A stretch of 5,845 bases of DNA from Alphaproteobacteria bacterium (GCA_030425945.1 JAUHZL010000202.1:1-5845), one strand, 5' to 3'. Positions 1-5,733 are shown, counted from the first letter of the stretch. The notes: generated by a model not told the origin, from the letters alone. Made by a program: numbers and translations.

Positions 1-6
1 GCGCGG

Positions 7-16
7 CCCCTCCCCC
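7..16 (-). promoter_or_regulatory. Purine-rich ribosome-binding site for a gene just off the left edge
   Basis: Read on the minus strand, the 22 bases after the stop codon of the binding-protein gene contain GGGGGAGGGG, with only six bases left before the window ends. A start codon for a downstream gene could therefore lie right at or just beyond the edge. In tripartite tricarboxylate transporter operons the binding-protein gene is commonly followed by the small (TctB) and large (TctA) membrane subunits, so that is the natural guess. The next gene is not visible, and a purine run this short can occur by chance in such G+C-rich DNA. Confidence 0.4.
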
Positions 17-22
17 GTCAGG

Positions 23-955
23 TCACTCGAGCAGGCCCGAGATGGTGCCGAGCGTGGCCTTGTCGGCCTCGATCACCGCGGCGCTCTCGTCGGCGTCCAG
101 CCAGTAGACCAGCGCGCCGGTCTCGGCCGCGACGGCCTGCGCCCGGTCGCTCATCACGGTGGCGCGGGCGACCTCAGCGATCTTGTCGCGCACGTCCTGC
201 GGGGTCTCCTTGCGCACGAAGAGGCCGTTCCACAGCGCGATGTCGAGCGCCGGATCGACCTCGCCGATGGCCGGGGTATCCGGGATCTTCGAGATCCGCT
301 CGCCGGTGATCGACACCAGCACCGTCACCTGGTCGAGACAGGGCAGGATCAGTTGCAGCGTGGTGTTGATGACATCGGCATCGCCCGAGGCCAGCGTGTT
401 GCAGTCGAGCGCGTCGAAGGCCGAGTCGGCCGCCCATGCGAAGCCCATGTTCTTGGCCAGCGCCTTGGTCACCTGCGTCGGCGTCAGCACGTCGCCGAAA
501 TGGCCCAGCACCACGTCGTTCGACTGCGCGTAGGTCGCCAGCTCCTCCATCGTCTTGTAGGGCGCGTTGCCCATCGCGGCGATGACGAAGGGATAGGTCA
601 GGAAGATGCCGACCGGATCGAACTTCTCCGGCTCCAGCTCGGGAATGCCCAGCTCGTGCCCGATCAGCGCGACCGCCGGAACGAAGGACCCGATGGTGTA
701 GCCGTCGGCGGGCGCGGTCGCCACGTCGATGGCACCGGGGAACGGGCCGCCGCCGCCGCCGGGCTTGTTCACCACCGCGGCCGCCACGCCGTATTGGGCC
801 TGGAAGTCCTCGGCTATCATCCGGGTCAGCACGTCCTCGAGGTCGCCGGGCGGCCACGGCACGATGAAGCTGACGGGCTTCTCGGGATACTCCGCCAGCG
901 CGGGCCCGGCGAGGGCCAGCACGGCCGTCGCGCAGGCGGTCAGAAACGTCTTCAT
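23..955 (-). CDS. Tripartite tricarboxylate transporter solute-binding protein (TctC/Bug family)
   Basis: This encodes a 310-residue periplasmic receptor expected to bind a carboxylate (or related small molecule) and deliver it to a TctA/TctB membrane permease. Residues 1-21 form a Sec signal peptide: K2, a hydrophobic stretch, and an ALA|E cleavage site after residue 21. The mature protein opens with the family hallmark YPEKPVSFIVPWPPG (23-37), followed by a variant ligand-loop start DLED (38-41) where many relatives have GGGSD. NKPGGGGG (63-70) and ADGYT (83-87) match the usual N-R/K-PGAGG and PDGYT blocks. The length is slightly below the common 320-330. Cys185 and Cys206 of the mature protein could form a periplasmic disulfide. 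The ATG at 955 is preceded by AGGGAGA and puts the signal peptide at the N-terminus. It is transcribed divergently from the aldehyde dehydrogenase gene across a shared control region, and no permease gene is visible. The family is clear; the ligand is unknown, as usual for the many Bug paralogues in proteobacteria. Confidence 0.93.
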   Translation of the reverse strand: MKTFLTACATAVLALAGPALAEYPEKPVSFIVPWPPGDLEDVLTRMIAEDFQAQYGVAAAVVNKPGGGGGPFPGAIDVATAPADGYTIGSFVPAVALIGHELGIPELEPEKFDPVGIFLTYPFVIAAMGNAPYKTMEELATYAQSNDVVLGHFGDVLTPTQVTKALAKNMGFAWAADSAFDALDCNTLASGDADVINTTLQLILPCLDQVTVLVSITGERISKIPDTPAIGEVDPALDIALWNGLFVRKETPQDVRDKIAEVARATVMSDRAQAVAAETGALVYWLDADESAAVIEADKATLGTISGLLE

Positions 956-960
956 GGGAC

Positions 961-967
961 TCTCCCT
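961..967 (-). promoter_or_regulatory. Ribosome-binding site of the TctC/Bug gene
   Basis: On the minus strand AGGGAGA is followed by five bases and then the ATG at 955. This supports the chosen start and leaves room for the operator-like repeat immediately upstream. Confidence 0.6.
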
Positions 968-974
968 GTCGGTT

Positions 975-991
975 GGGTCATTATTTGAACC
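975..991. promoter_or_regulatory. Operator-like inverted repeat, copy A (binding-protein side)
   Basis: The 17-bp sequence gggtcattatttgaacc has arms GGGTCA and TGAACC around a 5-bp A/T spacer, with one arm mismatch. It matches copy B (1112-1128) at 13 of 17 positions in the same register. The differences are one arm base and three spacer bases. It lies 20-36 bases upstream of the TctC/Bug start codon, between a promoter candidate (1005-1034, minus strand) and the ribosome-binding site, where a bound repressor would block transcription. Its size and symmetry suit a dimeric helix-turn-helix repressor (GntR or IclR type would be plausible). No gene for such a regulator is in the window. Confidence 0.6.
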
Positions 992-1004
992 ATTGGTAGC
1001 GAAA

Positions 1005-1034
1005 ATACTCAGGGACGAGTCGCGAGTCTGTCAA
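1005..1034 (-). promoter_or_regulatory. Putative sigma-70 type promoter for the TctC/Bug gene
   Basis: On the minus strand a perfect TTGACA (1034 to 1029) is followed by an 18-bp spacer and GAGTAT (1010 to 1005), which matches the -10 consensus at three of six bases, including the A and T of its last two positions. Housekeeping promoters of alphaproteobacteria often have a strong -35 and a weak -10, so the match is credible. Transcription would begin around position 998, just before operator copy A. Confidence 0.45.
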
Positions 1035-1055
1035 GAATTCTCTTCATACCACAAG

Positions 1056-1072
1056 CAATCGCCGGGCGATTG
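1056..1072. promoter_or_regulatory. 17-bp perfect palindrome in the divergent control region
   Basis: The sequence caatcgcc-g-ggcgattg has two 8-bp arms that are exact reverse complements around a single base. It differs from the two GGKTCA-N5-TGAACC repeats. Its right arm ends inside the TTGACA at 1070-1075, and it lies between the two divergent -35 boxes. A bound protein could act as a repressor of the aldehyde dehydrogenase promoter or, from this central position, as an activator of either gene. A transcription terminator is unlikely because no T-run follows on either strand. Confidence 0.5.
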
Positions 1073-1100
1073 ACAGGCCGCTGCTCAATACGCAGACTAT
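1070..1100 (+). promoter_or_regulatory. Putative sigma-70 type promoter for the aldehyde dehydrogenase operon
   Basis: A perfect TTGACA (1070-1075) is followed by a 19-bp spacer and GACTAT (1095-1100), the plus-strand counterpart of the GAGTAT used on the other side. The spacer is longer than ideal. CAGACT at 1093-1098 with a 17-bp spacer is an alternative of equal strength. Transcription would start near 1107, immediately before operator copy B, giving a short leader of about 35 bases. Confidence 0.45.
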
Positions 1101-1111
1101 TTGCAACCACA

Positions 1112-1128
1112 GGTTCATATGTTGAACC
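1112..1128. promoter_or_regulatory. Operator-like inverted repeat, copy B (aldehyde dehydrogenase side)
   Basis: The 17-bp sequence ggttcatatgttgaacc has exact 6-bp arms GGTTCA/TGAACC separated by five bases. It lies 14-30 bases upstream of the aldehyde dehydrogenase start, downstream of the promoter candidate at 1070-1100, and matches copy A. The centres of the two copies (983 and 1120) are 137 bp apart, close to 13 helical turns at 10.5 bp per turn, so both would face the same side of the DNA. Isolated half-sites occur inside genes (for example near 2069, 4192 and 5222), but I found no other paired copy. Confidence 0.65.
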
Positions 1129-1132
1129 GACC

Positions 1133-1137
1133 GGAGG
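1133..1137 (+). promoter_or_regulatory. Ribosome-binding site of the aldehyde dehydrogenase gene
   Basis: GGAGG lies four bases before the ATG at 1142 and decides the start. The frame stays open upstream to a TTG at 1070, but that TTG is part of the -35 box, and the extension would translate through the operator. Confidence 0.7.
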
Positions 1138-1141
1138 ACCG

Positions 1142-2626
1142 ATGGACCTGAGCCGCATCGCCGCCCTGCGCGCGACCCCCGTGCCGCCTGCCCTGCACCT
1201 GATCGACGGCGCGGCCTGCCCCGCCTCGGACGGCGGCACGATGACCGCCCGCTCGCCCATCGACGGCAGCGCCCTGACCACGCTGGCGCGCGGCACCGTC
1301 GCGGATGCCGACGCCGCCGTCGCCGCCGCCCGCCGCGCCTTCGACGACGGCCGCTGGTCCGGCCTCGCCCCGGCCGAGCGCAAGCGCATCCTGCTCCGCT
1401 GGGCCGACCTGATCGAGGCCCGCGCGCTCGACCTTGCCGTGCTGGGCGTGCGCGAGAACGGCACCGAGATCGCGATGGCCCTGAAGGCCGAGCCGCTGTC
1501 CGCCGCCGCCACCATCCGCTACTACGCCGAGGCGATCGACAAGCTCACCGGCGAGATCGCCGCCACCCCGCCCGGCACGCTGGGCCTCGTCCACCGCGAA
1601 CCGGCGGGCGTCGTCGCGGCCATCGTGCCGTGGAACTTCCCGCTGATGATCGGCGCGTGGAAGCTGGGCCCGGCGCTGGCGGCGGGCTGCTCGGTGGTGC
1701 TGAAACCGGCCGAGACCGCCGCGCTGACGCTGCTGCGGATCGCCGAGCTGGCGCTGGAGGCCGGGCTGCCCCCCGGCGTGCTGAACGTGGTCACCGGCGA
1801 AGGCCCGGTGGTCGGCGCGGCGCTGGCGGCCTCGATGGACGTCGACGTGCTGGTCTTCACCGGCTCGGGCGCGACAGGGCGCAAGCTGCTGGAGGCCGCC
1901 GCGCGCTCGAACCTCAAGCGCGTCTACCTCGAACTGGGCGGCAAGTCCCCCAACATCGTCTTTGCCGACGCCCCCGACCTCGACGAGGCGGCGGCGGTCT
2001 CGGCGGCGGGCATCTTCCGCAACGCGGGCCAGGTCTGCATCGCGGGCTCGCGCCTGCTGGTCGAACGTTCGGTTCACGACGCCTTCGTCGAAAAGCTCGC
2101 CGCCCACGCCACGGCGCTGCGGGTGGGCGACCCGCTCGACCCCGCCACCGGGGCGGGCGCGCTCAACTCCGAGGCGCAACTGGCCCGCAGCCTGGGCTTC
2201 GTGGAGGAGGCCCGCGCGCAGGGCCGCCGCATCGTCACCGGCGGCGACCGCATCCTGCCCGAGACGGGGGGCTACTACATGGCCCCGACCGTGGTCGCCG
2301 ACGTGCGCCCCGACGACCGCCTCGCCCGCGAGGAGGTGTTCGGCCCGGTTCTCGCCGTCACGCCCTTCGACACCGAGGACGAGGCGATCGCCCTCGCCAA
2401 CGGCACCGACTACGGGCTGGCGGCGGCGGTCTGGACAGGCAATCTCGGGCGCGCGCACCGCATGGTCCGCCGCCTGCGCGCCGGGCTCGTCCACGTCAAC
2501 ACCTACGGCGGCTCGGACCTGACCGTGCCGCTCGGCGGGGTCAAGCAGTCGGGCAACGGGCATGACAAGTCCCTGCACGCCTTCGACAAGTACCTCGACC
2601 TGAAGACCGCCTGGATCAAGCTCTGA
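1142..2626 (+). CDS. NAD(P)-dependent aldehyde dehydrogenase, PuuC-like
   Basis: This 494-residue cytoplasmic enzyme should oxidise an aldehyde to its carboxylic acid with NAD(P)+. All main family marks are present: PWNFP (163-167, oxyanion Asn165), LKPAE (187-191, cofactor-binding Lys188), FTGSGATG (239-246), the general-base segment LELGGKSP with Glu264, GQVC with catalytic Cys299, EEVFGPV (397-403), and a C-terminal GGVKQSGNGHDKSLHAFDKY stretch. The length, SNLKRVYLELGGKS and the C-terminus resemble E. coli PuuC (gamma-glutamyl-gamma-aminobutyraldehyde dehydrogenase, 495 aa). Substrate cannot be assigned, however, because this branch covers many aldehydes and no other polyamine gene is nearby. 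ENGTEI (105-110) replaces the common DTGKP block. It is the first gene of an apparent two-gene operon (16-bp gap to the UPF0261 gene), probably driven by the promoter at 1070-1100 under control of the repeat at 1112-1128. Confidence 0.95.
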   Translation: MDLSRIAALRATPVPPALHLIDGAACPASDGGTMTARSPIDGSALTTLARGTVADADAAVAAARRAFDDGRWSGLAPAERKRILLRWADLIEARALDLAVLGVRENGTEIAMALKAEPLSAAATIRYYAEAIDKLTGEIAATPPGTLGLVHREPAGVVAAIVPWNFPLMIGAWKLGPALAAGCSVVLKPAETAALTLLRIAELALEAGLPPGVLNVVTGEGPVVGAALAASMDVDVLVFTGSGATGRKLLEAAARSNLKRVYLELGGKSPNIVFADAPDLDEAAAVSAAGIFRNAGQVCIAGSRLLVERSVHDAFVEKLAAHATALRVGDPLDPATGAGALNSEAQLARSLGFVEEARAQGRRIVTGGDRILPETGGYYMAPTVVADVRPDDRLAREEVFGPVLAVTPFDTEDEAIALANGTDYGLAAAVWTGNLGRAHRMVRRLRAGLVHVNTYGGSDLTVPLGGVKQSGNGHDKSLHAFDKYLDLKTAWIKL

Positions 2627-2642
2627 GCCGCGAGAGGCCCGC

Positions 2643-3878
2643 ATGACCGACCGCACCGTTCTCATCGTCGGCACCTACGACACCAAGGACGACGAACTGA
2701 CCTACATCGCCGGGGTGATCCGCGCCCAGGGCGGCGCGGTCCGCACCATGGACGTCAGCGTGCTGGGCGACCCGCGCACCCCCGCCGACCATTCCAAGCA
2801 CGAGGTCGCCGCAGCCGGCGGCCACGACATCGCCGACGCCATCGAGGCGGGCGACGAGAACGTCGCCATGCAGATCATGGCCAGGGGTGCCGCGGCGCTG
2901 GCGGCGCGGCTCTGCGCGGCGGGCGAGATCGACGCGGTTCTCGCGCTCGGCGGCACGATGGGCACCGACCTCGCGCTCGACGTCTGCGCCGCCCTGCCGC
3001 TGGGCGTGCCGAAATACGTGGTCTCCACCGTCGCCTTCTCGCCGCTGATCCCGCCCGACCGCCTGCCCGCCGACATCCAGATGATCCTCTGGGCGGGCGG
3101 GCTCTACGGCCTGAACGAGGTCTGCCGCGCCGCGCTCAGCCAGGCCGCCGGGGCCGTGCTCGGGGCCGCCCGCGCCGTCGAGAAACCCCGCCGCGCGCGG
3201 CCGCTGATCGGGATGACCTCGTTCGGCAAGACCGTCCTGCGCTACATGGTTGCCCTGAAACCGGAACTGGAGGCGCGCGGCTTCGACGTCGCGGTGTTCC
3301 ACGCCACCGGCATGGGCGGGCGCGCCTTCGAGAGCCTCGCCGCCGAGGGCGCCTTCGCCGCCGTGATGGACTTCGCCCCGCAGGAGGTCGGCAACCACCT
3401 GATGGGCTCGGCGATCTCGGCCGGGGCCGACCGGATGACCGCCGCCGGACGCGCGGGCGTGCCGCAGATCGTGGCGCCGGGCTGCTATGACCTGGTGGAT
3501 TTCGTCGGATGGCAGGAGGTGCCCCCGAAGCTGGCCGGACAGGAGGTCCACGCGCACAACCGGCTCCTGTCCTCGGTGATGATGACGCCGGACCAGCGGC
3601 GCGAGATGGCCCGCGCGATGGGCGCGAAACTGGCGCTGGCCACCGGCCCCTCGGTGCTGATCCTGCCCGGGCACGGCTGCAACGAATGGGACCGCCCCGG
3701 CGGCCCGCTGTCCGACCCCGAGGGCCTCGCCGCCTATCTCGACGAGATGCGCGCCGCCTGCCCGCCGACCACGCGCCGGATCGACCTCGACGCCCACATC
3801 AACGACGCCGCCTTCACCGACGCCGCCCTCGCGGTGCTCGACGGCTGGATCGCCGAGGGGATCGTCACGCCGGGCTGA
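2643..3878 (+). CDS. Tm-1-like ATP-binding domain protein (UPF0261 family)
   Basis: This 411-residue protein belongs to the UPF0261 family, the bacterial counterpart of the N-terminal domain of the tomato Tm-1 resistance protein. Recognisable segments are VLIVGTYDTKDDEL at 6-19, ALGGTMGT (101-108), VPKYVVSTVA (122-131), GMTSFGKT (190-197), FHATGMGG (219-226), a stretch ending APGCYDLVDFV (278-288), and LPGHGCNEWD (341-350). The length is normal and the frame is intact. Structures of the Tm-1 domain show nucleotide binding, but the cellular reaction of bacterial members is not established. In plants the domain is fused to a C-terminal TIM-barrel (PEP-hydrolase-like) domain, and many bacteria encode that half in an adjacent gene. 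No such partner is visible here. The ATG is preceded by GAGAGG (2632-2637) with five bases between, and lies 16 bp after the aldehyde dehydrogenase stop, so the two genes are probably co-transcribed. Its 3' end overlaps the convergent LysR gene by 14 bp. A role in the same catabolic pathway is inferred from position. Confidence 0.9.
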   Translation: MTDRTVLIVGTYDTKDDELTYIAGVIRAQGGAVRTMDVSVLGDPRTPADHSKHEVAAAGGHDIADAIEAGDENVAMQIMARGAAALAARLCAAGEIDAVLALGGTMGTDLALDVCAALPLGVPKYVVSTVAFSPLIPPDRLPADIQMILWAGGLYGLNEVCRAALSQAAGAVLGAARAVEKPRRARPLIGMTSFGKTVLRYMVALKPELEARGFDVAVFHATGMGGRAFESLAAEGAFAAVMDFAPQEVGNHLMGSAISAGADRMTAAGRAGVPQIVAPGCYDLVDFVGWQEVPPKLAGQEVHAHNRLLSSVMMTPDQRREMARAMGAKLALATGPSVLILPGHGCNEWDRPGGPLSDPEGLAAYLDEMRAACPPTTRRIDLDAHINDAAFTDAALAVLDGWIAEGIVTPG

Positions 3879-4797
3879 GCGGGCCCGCGCCCTCCCAGTC
3901 GGGCGCGCGGAACGCCTCCGCCATCGCGTCGATGAAGACCCGGATGCGCGGCACCTGCTGCCGGTCGGGCAGGAACACCGCGTAGATCGCGCTGTCGTCG
4001 CGCACCGTCTGCGCCGCCAGCAACTGCACCAGCCGCCCGTCCTCAAGCGCAGGCCGCGCCAGGTGCTCGGCCATCCGCATCACCCCCAGCCCGGCGAGGC
4101 ACATCTGCGCCAGCGACATGCCCTGGTTGCTGCGGAACCGGCTCTCGGCGCGGAACACCACCGGGGCGCCGTCCACCTCGAAGGGCCAGCGGTTCAGGTG
4201 CTCGCGGCTGCCGTCCCAGGCAAGACACGGCATCCGCGCCAGGTCCTCGGGCCGCTCCGGTGCCCCGTGCGCCGCCACCAGCGCGGGCGCGGCCACCACG
4301 ATCCGCTGCAGGTGGCACAGCCGCCGGTGCATCAGCCGCGAGTCCGGCAGCCGCCCCATCCGGATCGCCACGTCGATCCGGTCGTCGATCAGGTTCTCGG
4401 TGTCGTCGGTCATCCGCACCTCCAGCGACAGGTTCGGATGCCGGGCGAGGAGGCCGGGCACCAGCGGCGTGATCCGGTCGAGGCCGAAGGCAATCGGCAC
4501 CGACACCCGCAGCGTGCCGTCGATCCGGTCGTCGCTCTGCTGCCACTCGGCCTCGGCGCGCTCGACCTCGGCAAGCACGCCCCGCGCGGCGTCGAGGAAC
4601 CGCTCGCCCTCCGCCGTCAGCCGGTGCCCGCGCGTGGTGCGGTGCAGCAGCCGCGCCCCCAGCCGCGCCTCCAGCCGCTGCAGGGTCTGGCTGACGAAGG
4701 GCTGGCTGGCGCCCAGGCTGTGCGCCGCCGCCGTGAACCCGCCCGCCTCGACCACCGCCACGAAGACGCGCATTTCCAGAAGCCGGTCGTCCCGCAT
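3865..4797 (-). CDS. LysR-family transcriptional regulator (CrgA/DmlR-like subgroup)
   Basis: This 310-residue DNA-binding regulator has an N-terminal winged helix-turn-helix at about residues 6-64: LLEMRVFVAVVEAGGFTAAA, then SQPFVSQTLQRLEARLGARL (31-50), then LLHRTTR and LTAEG. A linker helix (about 65-90) leads into a periplasmic-binding-protein-like effector domain starting GTLRVSVPIAFG (94-105). That start and DRIDVAIRMG (139-148) are typical of the CrgA-like subgroup, often annotated DmlR-like. The ATG at 4797 is chosen because GGAGGG (4807 to 4802) precedes it by four bases and most homologues begin near this point. The in-frame ATG at 4809 and TTG at 4821 lie inside or upstream of that site. 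The gene is divergent from the aldolase-family gene, the usual arrangement for a LysR protein controlling its neighbour and itself; the 19-bp palindrome at 4817-4835 is the obvious candidate site. The effector is unknown. Confidence 0.93.
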   Translation of the reverse strand: MRDDRLLEMRVFVAVVEAGGFTAAAHSLGASQPFVSQTLQRLEARLGARLLHRTTRGHRLTAEGERFLDAARGVLAEVERAEAEWQQSDDRIDGTLRVSVPIAFGLDRITPLVPGLLARHPNLSLEVRMTDDTENLIDDRIDVAIRMGRLPDSRLMHRRLCHLQRIVVAAPALVAAHGAPERPEDLARMPCLAWDGSREHLNRWPFEVDGAPVVFRAESRFRSNQGMSLAQMCLAGLGVMRMAEHLARPALEDGRLVQLLAAQTVRDDSAIYAVFLPDRQQVPRIRVFIDAMAEAFRAPDWEGAGPLSPA

Positions 4798-4801
4798 CGG
4801 G

Positions 4802-4807
4802 CCCTCC
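4802..4807 (-). promoter_or_regulatory. Ribosome-binding site deciding the LysR start
   Basis: GGAGGG on the minus strand ends four bases before the ATG at 4797. It favours this start over the ATG at 4809, whose own GGAG would then be coding. A weaker AAAGGA upstream (4816 to 4810 region) directly abuts the 4809 ATG, too close to serve it well. Confidence 0.6.
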
Positions 4808-4816
4808 ATTCCTTTC

Positions 4817-4835
4817 GGCAATAACTGTTATTGCC
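4817..4835. promoter_or_regulatory. 19-bp perfect palindrome, candidate regulator-binding site
   Basis: The sequence ggcaataac-t-gttattgcc has two exact 9-bp arms around one base. It is an A/T-rich island in an otherwise very G+C-rich 116-bp gap between the divergent LysR and aldolase-family genes. It lies 20-38 bases upstream of the LysR start, a suitable place for autorepression, and 79-97 bases upstream of the aldolase-family start, a suitable place for activation. The T and A spacing of the classical LysR T-N11-A motif is not met about its centre (it has A-N11-T there), so binding by the adjacent LysR protein is likely from context rather than from motif. No convincing -35/-10 pair was found in this gap. 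Confidence 0.6.
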
Positions 4836-4901
4836 ACAGCCCGATTGATCCGTCGCCCCCCGGCTCGTCACTCTGGGCCCGCGCACAGGACCCGACCCGC
4901 G

Positions 4902-4909
4902 AAAGGAGA
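4902..4909 (+). promoter_or_regulatory. Ribosome-binding site of the aldolase-family gene
   Basis: AAAGGAGA ends four bases before the ATG at 4914. It is the strongest Shine-Dalgarno match in the window and fixes the start, although the frame is open further upstream to about 4845. Confidence 0.75.
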
Positions 4910-4913
4910 CGCC

Positions 4914-5726
4914 ATGCTGGACCTTGGAAACCGCGTTTCGATCTACCAGCCCGAGCAGGACGGGCTGATCTTCCCCGAGCTGCCCGAGTTCGAGACCCAC
5001 GAGGACGAACGCCGCCACCGCAAGGAACGCCTCGTCGCCGCCTGCCGCGCCTTTGCGCAGCAGGGCTTCGACTACGGCTTCGCCGGGCACCTGACCGTGC
5101 GCGACCCGGAGCGGCCCGAGCTCTACTGGACCAACCCGATGTGCGTGCATTTCGGCAAGGTCACGCTGTCGAACCTGATCCTCGTCGATCACGCGGGCCG
5201 GGTGATCGAGGGCGACCACGCCGTGAACCGCGCGGGCTTCGTGCTGCACGCCAACGTCCACGAGGAACACCCCGACATCATCGCGATGTGCCACGCCCAC
5301 ACGGTCTACGGCACCGCCTGGTGCGCCACCGGCCGCCCGATCGACCCGATCACCCAGGACGCCTGCGCCTTCTTCGAGGATCACGTGGTGATCGGCGAGC
5401 AGGGCGGACAGGTCGCCGTCGAGAACCACGCGGGCTCCGACGTCGCCAAGGCCTTCAAGGGCGTGAAGGCCGCGCTGCACCAGAACCACGGCCTGCTGAC
5501 CGCCAGCCGCCATTCCATCGACTCGGCGGCCTTCTGGTTCATCGCGCTGGAACGCTGCTGCAAGCAGCAACTCGACATCGCCGCCAGCGGCATCCCCCCG
5601 ATCCGCATCCCCGACGACCGCGCCCGCTACTCGCGCGAGCATGTCGGCAGCGACTACATCGGCTGGCTGCACTTCCAGACGATCTGGAACCAGCTCGTCC
5701 TCGACCAGCCCGACATGTTCGGGTGA
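4914..5726 (+). CDS. Class II aldolase/adducin family protein
   Basis: This 270-residue cytoplasmic protein has the single class II aldolase/adducin domain (about residues 35-245). The metal-binding histidines of the family are present: His127 and His129 in CHAHT (126-130) and His192 in QNHGLL (190-195). GFAGHLTVRDPE (55-66) and WTNPMCVHFG (72-81) match the substrate/phosphate-side segment of adducin-like members. Gap-free alignment of the segment before the first histidine pair to L-fuculose-1-phosphate aldolase (SSEWRFH) puts Gly108 where the catalytic Glu73 should be, as in the adducin-type branch (N-x-AGF-x-LH). True retro-aldol activity is therefore doubtful; decarboxylase, epimerase or other lyase chemistry, or a non-catalytic role, is possible. 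It is divergent from the LysR gene, so probably regulated by it, and is followed by a possible terminator. The family is certain, but the substrate is unknown. Confidence 0.92.
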   Translation: MLDLGNRVSIYQPEQDGLIFPELPEFETHEDERRHRKERLVAACRAFAQQGFDYGFAGHLTVRDPERPELYWTNPMCVHFGKVTLSNLILVDHAGRVIEGDHAVNRAGFVLHANVHEEHPDIIAMCHAHTVYGTAWCATGRPIDPITQDACAFFEDHVVIGEQGGQVAVENHAGSDVAKAFKGVKAALHQNHGLLTASRHSIDSAAFWFIALERCCKQQLDIAASGIPPIRIPDDRARYSREHVGSDYIGWLHFQTIWNQLVLDQPDMFG

Positions 5727-5733
5727 CCCTGCC

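Noticed and set aside
932..955. Lipobox-like LTAC at residues 5-8 of the TctC/Bug protein
   Set aside because: A cysteine at residue 8 leaves no room for the n- and h-regions of a lipoprotein signal. ALA|E after residue 21 gives a normal signal peptidase I site.
1056..1072. Reading the 17-bp palindrome as a terminator hairpin
   Set aside because: No T-run follows on either strand, and its position between two divergent promoters fits a protein-binding site better.
1070..1141. A longer aldehyde dehydrogenase N-terminus starting at the TTG at 1070
   Set aside because: The TTG is the beginning of the TTGACA box, the extension would cover the operator, and GGAGG is correctly placed for the ATG at 1142.
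1142..2626. Naming the aldehyde dehydrogenase gene puuC
   Set aside because: Similarity to PuuC is clear, but no putrescine pathway genes are near. This branch of the family has many substrates, so the symbol would overstate function.
1115..2674. A 519-codon open frame antisense to the aldehyde dehydrogenase gene, and other long open frames antisense or frame-shifted to every gene
   Set aside because: They are rich in Arg, Gly, Ala and Asp repeats typical of shadow frames in high-G+C genes, lack ribosome-binding sites and recognisable domains, and sit opposite genes with clear family motifs.
4798..4821. Longer LysR starts at 4809 (ATG) or 4821 (TTG)
   Set aside because: The 4821 TTG lies inside the 19-bp palindrome, and the extra residues precede the conserved N-terminal helix. 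The ATG at 4797 has a properly spaced GGAGGG.
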